From Pseudomonadota bacterium (lineage in GTDB: Bacteria > Pseudomonadota > Alphaproteobacteria > Rhizobiales > Rhizobiaceae): 9,785 bases of DNA. Where the stretch lies: assembly GCA_003242525.1 (NCBI GenBank), contig QGUU01000060.1:1-9785 (forward strand), in the 5' to 3' direction. The notes beneath the pieces were generated by a model that was not told the DNA's origin, searched no databases, and saw only the letters and a list, made by a program, of their open reading frames with translations. A program made the translations under genes and the position numbers. Below, piece by piece: positions 1 to 7,906 of the stretch (position 1 is the stretch's first letter; each line of letters begins with the position of its first letter).

Positions 1-150
1 GGAGCGCACAGGCGTCAGATCCTCGCGCTTGAGGAATATATGAGCACCGAATTTCCGCGACAGGTAGGGATTTTCCTGAAGCGGGGTCTCGGGAAAGAGC
101 GCGCGCAACTCCGCTGCGGCTGCTTCTACGCCCTGGGTAAAAGTGGTCAT
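1..150 (-). CDS. ilvA: Threonine ammonia-lyase (threonine dehydratase), N-terminal part, cut by left edge
   Basis: Reading the minus strand from the ATG at 150-148 gives 50 codons, open to the window edge. The encoded stretch contains LFPETPLQENPYLSRKFGA and then FLKREDLTPVRS. The KREDLTPVRS segment is the hallmark just before the PLP-lysine motif (SYKIRGA) of threonine ammonia-lyases, and it stops at the edge immediately before that lysine. The family deaminates threonine to 2-oxobutanoate using pyridoxal phosphate, the first step of isoleucine biosynthesis, in the cytoplasm. Only the N-terminus is visible, so the catalytic lysine and any C-terminal regulatory ACT-like domain cannot be checked. 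Upstream of the ATG the Shine-Dalgarno match is weak. The gene is divergent from the lipoprotein hydrolase gene to its right. The biosynthetic IlvA form is more likely than a catabolic enzyme because of its sequence style, but this is inference. Confidence 0.85.
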   Translation of the reverse strand, partial: MTTFTQGVEAAAAELRALFPETPLQENPYLSRKFGAHIFLKREDLTPVRS

Positions 151-362
151 GGTGGGTCGCGCCCCCGTAAGATTCCCAGCCTTCCTGACGCCATTTCGGC
201 TCCGGCGCAACAGTCGGCCTGACGTCGTCCCCACATCCGCCTGTTTCTAGGCCATTTGACTTACTTTGGCCGCACTTGCCCTATGGGGAAGCATTTCTTG
301 AGAATTTTCCGCAACGTGCCTTCGGACGCTTGTTCGGAGGGAGAACTGATTGGGGCATTTGC

Positions 363-1463
363 GTGCGCGCAAGGACGCTTCTGGTAATGGCGATCGCCGC
401 CGTGCTTGCAGGTTGCAGCAGCGGCAAGCGAACCGAGGAACTTCTGGGCAGCGCCCTGGTGAACGCGTCGGTGACCGACATTGCAGGCAACCATGCCATA
501 TTCGTCGCGACAACGCGCGAGCGTTCCAAAGACCCGAAAAAGGTTTTCGCCGGCGGCCGGTCGGCCGTGCTCAACTTTGCGCGCGTGAATGTGACGGTGC
601 CGAAGAGCCATGAGCCGGGCCGGATCGAGCGCAAGGGCCGCGGGGCCTCCGACGATCCGGCGAAGTATTTCATGGTGTCCGAGGTGGTCGGCTACGATTC
701 CCCTCCAAAGTTCCAGAAGGCGATCGACGTCGACATGGCCGCCCGGGGCGGCAGGGCCCTGATTTTCGTGCACGGCTATAATACCGGCTTTGACGACGCC
801 GTTTATCGTCTGACCCAGATCGCCCACGACTCCGGCTATCCGGGCACGCCTGTTCTGTTTTCCTGGGCTTCGGGCGACAGTACCACCAGCTATGTCTATG
901 ACAAGGAAAGCGCCGCTGCCGCGCGCGACCAGCTCGAGGTCACGTTGCGGCTGCTTTCCCAGTCAGGAGCACGGCGAATTGACATCGTGGCCCATTCCAT
1001 GGGCACCTGGGTGACGATGGAGGCATTGCGCCAGCTCGCCATAGAGGGGGACCGCAACCTTGGCGGCAAGCTTGGCGATGTCGTTCTTGCGTCTCCTGAC
1101 ATCGACGTTGACGTTTTCAAGAGCCAGATGCGCCGCTACGGCAAGCCGGAGAAGCCGTTCATCGTGCTCCTGTCCGAGGATGACAGGGCGCTTCGCCTCG
1201 CCGGCCTCATCGCTGGCTCGAAACCGCGTGTCGGCGAATACAAGAACGCTGCCTCGGACCTCACCAACTATGGCGTGACAGTGGTGGATCTTTCGGGAGC
1301 CAAGGGTCTGGACCGTTTCAATCACACCAAATTTGCCAACAATCCGAAGCTGATAAGGCTACTCGGCCAAAGGCTGCGCGAGGATGACGGCTTCCCTTCG
1401 GACCGGGACGTGACCGATCGCATCCCTCTCGTCAACCCACCACTCAGTTCCGGGCTGAATTAG
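363..1463 (+). CDS. Lipoprotein with alpha/beta-hydrolase domain (DUF900-type), first of two tandem paralogues
   Basis: The product is 366 residues, taking the GTG at 363 as start. The reading frame is open further upstream to a TTG at 276, but from 363 the protein begins with a clean lipoprotein signal (positive residues, hydrophobic stretch, VLAGC with the lipidated Cys at residue 18), so the longer start is unlikely. The ribosome-binding site is mediocre: GGGG at 352-355 lies about seven bases away, and a better GGAGGG at 336-341 is too far. The hydrolase core shows IFVHGYNTGFDDAVYRLTQ (His137), the nucleophile elbow IVAHSMGTW (Ser212), a candidate acid in LLSEDDRAL (Asp273/274) and a candidate catalytic His321 in FNHTKFANN. 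This fits the DUF900 branch of serine hydrolases, anchored to a membrane and facing the periplasm. The substrate is unknown. The next gene is a clear paralogue 120 bases downstream. The 212-bp region to ilvA holds no obvious gene and no convincing promoter. Confidence 0.88.
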   Translation: MRARTLLVMAIAAVLAGCSSGKRTEELLGSALVNASVTDIAGNHAIFVATTRERSKDPKKVFAGGRSAVLNFARVNVTVPKSHEPGRIERKGRGASDDPAKYFMVSEVVGYDSPPKFQKAIDVDMAARGGRALIFVHGYNTGFDDAVYRLTQIAHDSGYPGTPVLFSWASGDSTTSYVYDKESAAAARDQLEVTLRLLSQSGARRIDIVAHSMGTWVTMEALRQLAIEGDRNLGGKLGDVVLASPDIDVDVFKSQMRRYGKPEKPFIVLLSEDDRALRLAGLIAGSKPRVGEYKNAASDLTNYGVTVVDLSGAKGLDRFNHTKFANNPKLIRLLGQRLREDDGFPSDRDVTDRIPLVNPPLSSGLN

Positions 1464-1583
1464 CCCCCCCTGCCTGTCCTGTTGCATGGTTTTGGCCCGG
1501 ACCGCCTTGAAGGCTCTCGCGCTGGACCAGGCGCATATACAGCTTTATGCAGAGGCAATCACAGCGGAAAGCAGGGAGCGCCC

Positions 1584-2744
1584 GTGAAGAAGACAGCCGC
1601 TTTCGTCATCCTGGCGGCAATGCTTGCTGGCGGCTGTACCGGCACGAAAAGCCACGTCCTTTTGAACGAGGCTGCAGTCGAAGCGCCGGAGGCGGCAATT
1701 GCAGCGACGCACGAGGTCTTTGTTGCGACTACGAGGCGGCGCGCCGAGAATGAGCCGCGCCAGGTCTTTAACCGTGACCGTTCGCTCACGACCAGTTTTG
1801 CGCGCGTGGACATCACCGTACCCAAGGTTCACAAGGTCGGCGCGATCGAGCGCGCAAAGGGCCGCGCGCCAAGCGATCCGGCCAGGGATTTCACTGCCAA
1901 GCGCGTGGCTTTTTATCGCGACGCCGGTGCCTTCGAGAAAGCGACCGGCGCCGCAATTGCAAAACGCGGCGATCGCGTCCTTGTATTCGTGCACGGCTTT
2001 AACAATGGATTCGACGACGGCGTCTACCGCATCACGCAGATTGTGCACGACACCAATTATCCCGGAACGCCGGTCTTGTTCTCTTGGGCATCCGCCGGAA
2101 CGGTGACGGGCTATGTCTATGACAAGGAGAGCGCAAACGCCGCCCGTGACGACCTGGAAGCGCTGCTCAACATGCTGGCGCGGACCGAGGCTACGAGCAT
2201 CGACATCATAGCCCATTCCATGGGTACCTGGGTGGCGATGGAGGCCCTTCGCCAACTTGCGATCGCTGGCAATCGCGATCTGAATGGCAAGCTCGGCTAT
2301 GTAGTGCTCGCCTCGCCTGACCTGGATGTCGACGTCTTCAAGAAACAGATGATCCGCTATGGGAAGCCGGACCAGCCTTTCACCGTGCTGTTGTCCGGCG
2401 ACGACAAGGCGTTGCAGATCTCCGCTATCATCTCCGGCTCCAAGCCGAGGGTCGGAGACTATGGCGACGCGGCAGATCTCGCCCAATATGGCGTGATTGT
2501 CGTCGATCTCACCCGGGCCAAGGCAGGCGATCGGCTCAACCACGCGAAATTCGCCGACAACCCCATTCTGGTGCGATTGCTGGGCGAGCGGCTGGCGGTC
2601 CCGGCGGGCCTCGCTTCCGCCGAGATAGATGCGCGCCCGATCGACACGCTTGGCCGCGGCATCGGGCAGACGGTCGGGTCGGCCGCAGAAATCGTCATAA
2701 CGACGCCATTCAAGGTGCTTCGCGTCGTTGCTGGCGGCGAATGA
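1584..2744 (+). CDS. Lipoprotein with alpha/beta-hydrolase domain (DUF900-type), second tandem paralogue
   Basis: The product is 386 residues from the GTG at 1584. The start is well supported by AGGGAG at 1573-1578, five bases upstream. The frame extends back to a TTG at 1482, but that extension has no signal-peptide character. The N-terminus (MKKTAAFVILAAMLAGGC) is a lipoprotein signal with Cys18, and the residue at -3 is Ala rather than the usual Leu. The core closely parallels the preceding gene: VFVHGFNNGFDDGVYRITQ (His137), IIAHSMGTW (Ser212), LLSGDDKAL (Asp273/274) and LNHAKFADN (His320). Long blocks such as YPGTPVLFSWAS, YVYDKES, MEALRQLAI and VVLASPD are shared. The last 35 or so residues differ from the first copy and look amphipathic (IGQTVGSAAEIVITTPFKV). 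The activity is inferred as an esterase, lipase or similar serine hydrolase at the cell envelope; the substrate is unknown. The gene converges on the adenine deaminase gene, with only 31 bases between their stops. Confidence 0.88.
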   Translation: MKKTAAFVILAAMLAGGCTGTKSHVLLNEAAVEAPEAAIAATHEVFVATTRRRAENEPRQVFNRDRSLTTSFARVDITVPKVHKVGAIERAKGRAPSDPARDFTAKRVAFYRDAGAFEKATGAAIAKRGDRVLVFVHGFNNGFDDGVYRITQIVHDTNYPGTPVLFSWASAGTVTGYVYDKESANAARDDLEALLNMLARTEATSIDIIAHSMGTWVAMEALRQLAIAGNRDLNGKLGYVVLASPDLDVDVFKKQMIRYGKPDQPFTVLLSGDDKALQISAIISGSKPRVGDYGDAADLAQYGVIVVDLTRAKAGDRLNHAKFADNPILVRLLGERLAVPAGLASAEIDARPIDTLGRGIGQTVGSAAEIVITTPFKVLRVVAGGE

Positions 2745-2775
2745 TGATTGTCCCCGGACCTGCGGCTCCGCCGCC
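2733..2775. terminator. Possible stem-loop between convergent genes
   Basis: GGCGGCG at 2733-2739 can pair with CGCCGCC at 2769-2775, with a 29-base loop that itself contains a short CCG/CGG pairing. It lies exactly at the junction of the two convergent genes, where a bidirectional terminator would be expected, but it overlaps the end of the hydrolase gene. There is no T-tract on either side and GC repeats are common in this genome, so this is weak evidence. Confidence 0.2.
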
Positions 2776-4569
2776 CTAGACGAGCACTTCGACTCGCTCG
2801 AAACTCCGCACGTCTATGAGTCCAACATCGGAAATACGCAACTCGGGGATCACCACCAGCGCCAGCAGCGAGTGCTGCATGTAGGCGTTGTTGAGCGTGC
2901 AGCCCATCGCCCGCATTGCCTCCACCAGTTTCTCCGCCTTTTCCGCAACCACCTCGGCCCGCTCGCTCGACATCAGCCCCGCAACAGGCATTTCCACCAG
3001 CGCCAGTTCGCGGCCCTTGGAATAAAGCACCACACCCCCGCCGACCTCGCCCAGGCGATTGACCGCCAGCGCCATGTCTTGCTTGTTGGTGCCCACTACA
3101 ATGATGTGGTGGCTGTCATGAGCCACCGACGAAGCGATGGCGCAATCGTCCTTGTAGCCGAAGCCGGAGACAAACGCGTTGGTGACGCCGCCCGTACCGC
3201 GATGGCGCTCGACCAGCGCAATCTGGCAGACGTCATTGGCGCGGTCCATGGCCACAAGTCCGTTCTCGACGGGCAGATCAGCCTCCAGAGCCCGCGTAGG
3301 CGCCTGGTTCTCGATAACTCCGATCACTCGCGCCCGCACCTTGTTGGCGCCAGCCGGTGCCGCAATGTCGAAATCCGCTGCCGTTAGCCTCTTTCCAAGC
3401 CGAACGGTGTTCTTCGCGGAGGCCGGATAGTCGTGGGCAGGGATTTCCGCCTCCAGCCGTCCCCCGCCTGCGAGCCGCACGCCACGCGCATAGACCGCGT
3501 CAATCTTCATGCAGGGAAGGTCGGAAACGATCAGGAAATCGGCCAGGCGACCCGGCGCGATGGATCCGATCTCCCGATCCAGCCTGAAGTGCTGGGCGGC
3601 ATTCAGCGTAGCCATCTGGATCGCGGTTATGGGTTTCAGCCCCTGCTGGATGGCGTGTCGGACAACCCGGTCCATATGCCCTTCCCTGACCAGCGTTCCC
3701 GAGTGGCTGTCGTCTGTGCACAGGATGAAATTGCGCGGGTCGATACCGCCCTCGGTGATCGCCTTGACCTGCGCCGCGACATCGTACCAGGCAGAGCCCA
3801 GCCGCAGCATTGCCTTCATGCCGAGACGGACGCGCGCGATCGCGTCTTCGGCGCGCGTACCCTCATGATCGTCCTCGGGCCCGCCGGCGACATAGCCGTG
3901 GAAAGGCAGACCAAGGTCCGGAGACGCATAGTGGCCTCCGACCGTCTTGCCAGCCCGAAGCGTGACGGCAATCTCGCCGGCCATCACCGGATCGTTGGCG
4001 GCAACGCCCGGAAAGTTCATGACCTCCCCAAGGCCGACTATGTTCTCCCACCCCATGGCCTCTTCGACATCGGCGACGCTCAACTGCGCCCCAGCATTCT
4101 CCAGCCCGGGTGCCGAGGGCACGCATGAAGGCATCTGGACATAAACGTTTATCGGCATGGCCAGGGCTTCATCATGCATCAGCCGCACGCCCGGCAAACC
4201 CAGCACATTGGCGATTTCGTGAGGGTCGATGAACATCGAGGTCGTACCATGCGGAATGACGGCGCGGCAGAATTCGGTCACGGTCACCATTCCGCTCTCG
4301 ACATGCATATGCGCGTCGCACAGACCTGGAACCAGGTAGCGCCCTTCGGCCTCGACAACGATCGTGCCGTCACCGATCGCGTGGGAAGCGTCCGGCCCGC
4401 AATAGGCAAAGCGACCGCCGCATACAGCTATATCCGTGCCGGGCACGATTTCTCCGGAATGGACGTTGACCCAACGGCCGCCCCGCACCACGAGGTCCGC
4501 CTGCTTGCGGCCTGTTGCAACATCCACCAGTTCGGTCGCCATTTCCGACCACGGTCTCGGTTTTTTCAC
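2776..4569 (-). CDS. ade: Adenine deaminase
   Basis: The product is 597 residues from the GTG at 4569-4567, which has AAGGA about ten bases upstream. An ATG at 4539-4537 would give 587 residues and is the main alternative; E. coli Ade is about 588. The open frame continues upstream to 4794, but that part overlaps the histidine kinase on the other strand and is not credible as protein. The amidohydrolase fold is clear: GRYLVPGLCDAHMHVES carries the metal-binding His87-X-His89 pair, followed by IDPHEIANVLG (His117, Glu118), GLGEVMNFPGV (Glu182), GGHYASP (His213) and LCTDDSHSG (Asp286/287). The C-terminal adenine deaminase domain shows SVAHDSHHIIVVG and LVVIPELRISD near the end. The enzyme converts adenine to hypoxanthine and ammonia in purine salvage, in the cytoplasm with divalent metal. 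It is divergent from the DctB-type kinase, and any functional link to it is unproven. Rhizobia often carry several Ade paralogues, so the exact substrate may differ. Confidence 0.93.
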   Translation of the reverse strand: MKKPRPWSEMATELVDVATGRKQADLVVRGGRWVNVHSGEIVPGTDIAVCGGRFAYCGPDASHAIGDGTIVVEAEGRYLVPGLCDAHMHVESGMVTVTEFCRAVIPHGTTSMFIDPHEIANVLGLPGVRLMHDEALAMPINVYVQMPSCVPSAPGLENAGAQLSVADVEEAMGWENIVGLGEVMNFPGVAANDPVMAGEIAVTLRAGKTVGGHYASPDLGLPFHGYVAGGPEDDHEGTRAEDAIARVRLGMKAMLRLGSAWYDVAAQVKAITEGGIDPRNFILCTDDSHSGTLVREGHMDRVVRHAIQQGLKPITAIQMATLNAAQHFRLDREIGSIAPGRLADFLIVSDLPCMKIDAVYARGVRLAGGGRLEAEIPAHDYPASAKNTVRLGKRLTAADFDIAAPAGANKVRARVIGVIENQAPTRALEADLPVENGLVAMDRANDVCQIALVERHRGTGGVTNAFVSGFGYKDDCAIASSVAHDSHHIIVVGTNKQDMALAVNRLGEVGGGVVLYSKGRELALVEMPVAGLMSSERAEVVAEKAEKLVEAMRAMGCTLNNAYMQHSLLALVVIPELRISDVGLIDVRSFERVEVLV

Positions 4570-4690
4570 GCCTTCATCGTCCTTTCGCGAATCCGTCCTG
4601 GCGAATTTGCCAAGCACTTCCCGCTTTGACCAGTTGGTTTCGCCGCATATGTTCAGTACCCTTCGCCAACTGAGGACGACGAGGGCAGGC
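4570..4690. promoter_or_regulatory. Shared upstream region of ade (left) and the DctB-type kinase (right), with inverted repeats
   Basis: These 121 bases separate two divergent genes and must hold both promoters. TGGCGAATTTGCCA at 4599-4612 is a near-perfect palindrome (one mismatched pair). CAGTTGG at 4631-4637 is repeated inverted as CCAACTG at 4666-4672, flanking the candidate -10 of the rightward promoter. Either could be an operator. I see no convincing leftward promoter for ade. No repeat here resembles the palindrome found after the regulator gene. Confidence 0.35.
4626..4653 (+). promoter_or_regulatory. Candidate sigma-70 promoter for the DctB/DctD-type operon
   Basis: TTGACC (4626-4631, five of six matches to the -35 consensus) is followed after 16 bases by TATGTT (4648-4653, four of six matches to the -10). 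Transcription would begin near 4660, about 30 bases before the ATG at 4691. This placement also argues against the alternative ATG at 4649, which would lie inside the -10 element. It is judged by eye only. Confidence 0.35.
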
Positions 4691-6541
4691 ATGGCATTGA
4701 CGTGGCTCTCGGCAAGATGGCGCCTGGTTGCACTTGGCACCATGTTTTGCACATTGGCTACCGCGATCGCTGTCTTCGGCGGCTCATTCGCCACGCGCGC
4801 CTATCTCGATCAGGCGGCCTCCCGCGTGCAAACCACCCTGCGGCTGGCCGTTGCGGTTCTTGACGGCCACATGAAGCGCTTCGAGCCGCTGCCGGCGCTG
4901 ATTGCAGACAATGACGACATCAAGGAACTGCTGGCAGACCCCGAAAACCCAGAACTTCGCCTGCATGGAAACCGGTACCTGAAAGAGATCAACGCCCAGC
5001 TCAAGTCATCCGACATCTATGTGATGACGCCCGACGGCAACACGATCATCGCCAGCAATTACGACCAGCCGGTATCCTTCATCGGGGAAAATTTCAGCTA
5101 CCGCCCGTACTTCCAGGAAGCCATGGAAGGCAGGCCCGGTCGGTTCTTCGCCCTGGGCACCACCTCCTTCAAGCGGGGCTACTATTTCTCCGCACCGGTG
5201 ACGGTTGAAGGCTCCATCCTCGGCGTCGTCGTCTTCAAGATCGACATCGAGCCCATCGAGGCTTCGTGGAAAGGCGCCGAGTACGAGATCATCGTCTACG
5301 ATCCCGAAGGCATCATCTTCATGAGCGGCCGCCCGGAATGGCTCTACGGTTCCCTTCAGCCGCTGACCCCCGAACGGCTCGCCCGCACCGCCGAGTCGCG
5401 CCGATACGCCAATGCCACCTTGCGCGAACTGCCAGTGACGTGGGGCTATTTCCAGCAGGCGCACCAGCTGCTGAACATCACGGAAAGTGGCAAGCGCACC
5501 GAATATCTGGTCCTTGCCGAATCCATGGAAGACGCAGGTTGGACAATAAGCGTCCTGTTCGACACCAGTTCTGCCCGCGCGCAGGCTTTGACCAGTACGG
5601 CTGTCGCGCTTCTGCTGCTGGGACTTGCGGCGCTGGGCGGCTTCATGCTGTGGCAGCGGCGCGCGAGACTTGCCGAGCGCCTCGAACTCCAGCGAACCGC
5701 GCGTGAAGAACTGGAGCGACGCGTCGAGGAAAGGACGGCCGATCTGGCGCTCGTCAACCGCCGCCTTGAAACCGAGGTCGCCGAGCGCCGCGCGGCGGAA
5801 AAACAGTTGCGCAAGACGCAGTCTGACCTGCTGCAGGCCGGCAAGCTGGCGGCGCTCGGTCAGATGTCGGCAGCACTGTCGCACGAGTTCAATCAGCCGT
5901 TGGGTGCGGTGAAAAACTATGCGGACAGCGCCCTCTTGCTGGTCGATCGCGGCCGGGTTGCCGAGGCGCGAGACAACCTATTGCGCATTTCCGCTCTTAC
6001 CGATCGCATGGCTTCGCTGAGCCGGCACCTGCGTAATTTTGCGCGCAAGCCCAATGAGAAACTCGGCCCGGTCCTGCTGGACGAGGTTGTTGGCGGGGTG
6101 TTGGAGATCGTCGACGGGCGCCTGAAAGCTGCCGAAGCCCGCCTGGCGATCGATCTTGGCCCCCGCCCGCTGTGGGTACACGCAGGGGCTGTCCGCCTGC
6201 AGCAGGTGCTGGTGAACCTCATTTCCAATGCGGTCGATGCCGTGGAAACCCTTCCCGAACGGGTGATCGACCTGGCCGCCCGCGTCGACGGCGACAAGGT
6301 GACCATGACGGTACGGGACCGCGGCCCTGGCGTCCCACCTTCCATTGCCGAGAGGATCTTCGACCCCTTCTTCACGACGAAGGGCGTGGGCAAGGGGCTT
6401 GGGCTCGGCCTTTCGATTTCCTACAATATTGTCAAGGACTTCGGTGGTGAGCTCGAGGCCACGAACCATCCGGACGGCGGCGCATCCTTCACGCTGCGCC
6501 TGAATGCGGCGCGGCCAGTCACGCATGAGGCTGCCGAATGA
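4691..6541 (+). CDS. DctB-family sensor histidine kinase (C4-dicarboxylate sensor type)
   Basis: The product is 616 residues. The ATG at 4691 is chosen because GAGGGC lies four bases upstream; an in-frame ATG at 4649 lacks a good binding site. A first membrane helix spans roughly residues 13-31 and a second roughly 302-321, enclosing a periplasmic double-Cache-type sensor. That sensor carries DctB-like blocks: NRYLKEIN (94-101), SDIYVMTPDGNTIIASN (107-123), YRPYFQEAMEG (137-147) and GRFFALGTTSFKRGYYFS (150-167). A charged, probably coiled-coil stretch (about 325-380) leads to the H-box LSHEFNQPLG with phosphorylated His398. The ATPase domain follows, with the N-box NLISNAVDA (Asn513), DRGPGVP (Asp543), FDPFFTTK and GKGLGLGLS. 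It should autophosphorylate on sensing a periplasmic carboxylate and pass the phosphate to the overlapping regulator gene (ATGA overlap). It lies beside a TTT transporter instead of dctA, so its ligand may not be succinate or malate. Confidence 0.93.
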   Translation: MALTWLSARWRLVALGTMFCTLATAIAVFGGSFATRAYLDQAASRVQTTLRLAVAVLDGHMKRFEPLPALIADNDDIKELLADPENPELRLHGNRYLKEINAQLKSSDIYVMTPDGNTIIASNYDQPVSFIGENFSYRPYFQEAMEGRPGRFFALGTTSFKRGYYFSAPVTVEGSILGVVVFKIDIEPIEASWKGAEYEIIVYDPEGIIFMSGRPEWLYGSLQPLTPERLARTAESRRYANATLRELPVTWGYFQQAHQLLNITESGKRTEYLVLAESMEDAGWTISVLFDTSSARAQALTSTAVALLLLGLAALGGFMLWQRRARLAERLELQRTAREELERRVEERTADLALVNRRLETEVAERRAAEKQLRKTQSDLLQAGKLAALGQMSAALSHEFNQPLGAVKNYADSALLLVDRGRVAEARDNLLRISALTDRMASLSRHLRNFARKPNEKLGPVLLDEVVGGVLEIVDGRLKAAEARLAIDLGPRPLWVHAGAVRLQQVLVNLISNAVDAVETLPERVIDLAARVDGDKVTMTVRDRGPGVPPSIAERIFDPFFTTKGVGKGLGLGLSISYNIVKDFGGELEATNHPDGGASFTLRLNAARPVTHEAAE

Positions 6542-7890
6542 AATCACCTGTCGTTCTTCTGGTCGATGACGAGGAAGAATTGCGCCACTCGACGGCGCAG
6601 GCACTCGACCTGGCGGGCTTCCAGGTAAGGGATTTCCCCGGCGCCGAGCACGCCCTCCATTTCATCACCCAGGGATTCAACGGTGCGGTGGTCACCGACA
6701 TCCGCATGCCATCCATCGACGGCATGACGCTGATGCGCCGCATTCATGAAATCGACCCTGACATTCCGGTCATCCTGGTTACCGGCCACGGCGATGTCCA
6801 GCTTGCGGTGCGGGCCATGCGCGAAGGCGCCTATGATTTCATCGAGAAGCCCTTCAACGCCCAGAATCTCGCCGACATGGTGGCGCGTGCGCTGGATCGG
6901 CGGGCACTCGTGCTGGAAAATCGAAGGCTCAAGGCAGTCGCCGGCAAGAATGACGATCTCGAAGCGCGCATGCCCGGCCGCACCCAGGTGATGATCGAAC
7001 TGCGTTATCTTCTGCGCGCGGCCGCAGCCACGGACGCCGACATGCTCATCATCGGCGATACCGGCACAGGCAAGGAGGTTGCAGCACGCGCGGTCCACGA
7101 CCTGAGCAGCCGGGCCACACGGCCATTCGTCGCCATCGACTGTGCGGCGCTGCCCTCGGCGCTGATCGAAAGTGAACTGTTCGGACATGAGGTCGGCGCC
7201 TTTCCCGGTGCGCTCAGGGCTCGCTTCGGCAAGTTCGAACATGCGCGCGGCGGCACTATCCTGCTCGACGAAATCGCCGTCATGCCGCTCAACCTGCAGG
7301 CCAAGTTGCTGCGGGCCATACAGGAGCGTGTCATAACGCGGCTGGGATCGAACGAACCGATTCCCCTGGATGTCCGGTTCATCGCCACAAGCAAGGCGGA
7401 TCTCGTCGCCGAGGTTGCCGCCGGCCGCTTTCGTGCCGACCTCCTCTACCGCCTGAACGTGGTGACGCTTCGCATCCCGGCGCTTTCAGCCCGCAGAGAG
7501 GACGTGCCACTGCTTTTCCTGCAATTGGTGCGGGAGGCGGCGGCCCGTTACCGGCTCGACGATGTGGACGTACCGGACACCTTGCTGGCAGAGATCGCGC
7601 GGCGCGAATGGCCGGGCAATGTACGCGAGCTACGAAATGCCGCCGAGCGCCATGTGCTCGGCCTGCAAACCGACAATGCGAAATCTGGGGCTGGCCAGGG
7701 CGCTTCCACCCTCCCGGAGCGGGTCGCCGAATTCGAGAAAGGCATGATCGCAAGCGCGCTTGCGGCTCACGGCGGCAGCATCAAGCCGGTCTATGAATCT
7801 CTCGGAATATCCCGCAAGACCCTCTACGAAAAAATGCAGAAATACGGGCTCGACAAGCACAGGCTCACATCCGACGACAACCGGGAATGA
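6538..7890 (+). CDS. DctD-family sigma-54-dependent response regulator
   Basis: The product is 450 residues, and its ATG overlaps the stop of the kinase gene, so the two are translationally coupled. The receiver domain (about 1-120) has the acidic pair Asp10/Asp11, phospho-acceptor Asp54 (VVTDIRMPSIDG), Thr82 and Lys104. The AAA+ domain (about 145-385) shows Walker A GDTGTGKE (173-180), Walker B GGTILLDEI (238-246), FRADLLYRLNV and WPGNVREL (358-365). The sigma-54-contacting loop reads GAFPGA (220-225) where the canonical motif is GAFTGA. The C-terminal Fis-type helix-turn-helix is at about 408-437 (SLGISRKTLYEKM). When phosphorylated, such proteins bind upstream sites and use ATP to open sigma-54 promoters. 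A palindrome resembling a DctD site lies 17 bases after the stop codon, ahead of the TTT genes, which are the likely targets. The Thr-to-Pro change could be a subfamily trait. Confidence 0.93.
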   Translation: MKSPVVLLVDDEEELRHSTAQALDLAGFQVRDFPGAEHALHFITQGFNGAVVTDIRMPSIDGMTLMRRIHEIDPDIPVILVTGHGDVQLAVRAMREGAYDFIEKPFNAQNLADMVARALDRRALVLENRRLKAVAGKNDDLEARMPGRTQVMIELRYLLRAAAATDADMLIIGDTGTGKEVAARAVHDLSSRATRPFVAIDCAALPSALIESELFGHEVGAFPGALRARFGKFEHARGGTILLDEIAVMPLNLQAKLLRAIQERVITRLGSNEPIPLDVRFIATSKADLVAEVAAGRFRADLLYRLNVVTLRIPALSARREDVPLLFLQLVREAAARYRLDDVDVPDTLLAEIARREWPGNVRELRNAAERHVLGLQTDNAKSGAGQGASTLPERVAEFEKGMIASALAAHGGSIKPVYESLGISRKTLYEKMQKYGLDKHRLTSDDNRE

Positions 7891-7906
7891 CGCCTGTACG
7901 TTGACA

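Noticed and set aside
40..222. 60-codon + strand frame at the left edge
   Set aside because: Mostly antisense to the IlvA N-terminus, with no supporting motif.
1545..2543. Long minus-strand open frame opposite the second hydrolase
   Set aside because: It mirrors a gene with clear motifs on the + strand. Long antisense frames are common at this G+C content and its translation shows no recognisable family.
4733..4756. Sigma-54-like TGGCAC followed by TTTTGCA inside the kinase gene
   Set aside because: The spacing between the GG and GC elements is eleven, not ten, bases, and the sequence encodes the first membrane helix of the kinase.
4570..4794. Upstream extension of the adenine deaminase frame to a start at 4794
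   Set aside because: It would overlap the start of the kinase gene and add 75 residues not found in adenine deaminases; the GTG at 4569 has a ribosome-binding site.
5006..5884. 292-codon minus-strand open frame opposite the kinase gene
   Set aside because: Fully covered by the well-supported histidine kinase; the translation has no domain-like features.
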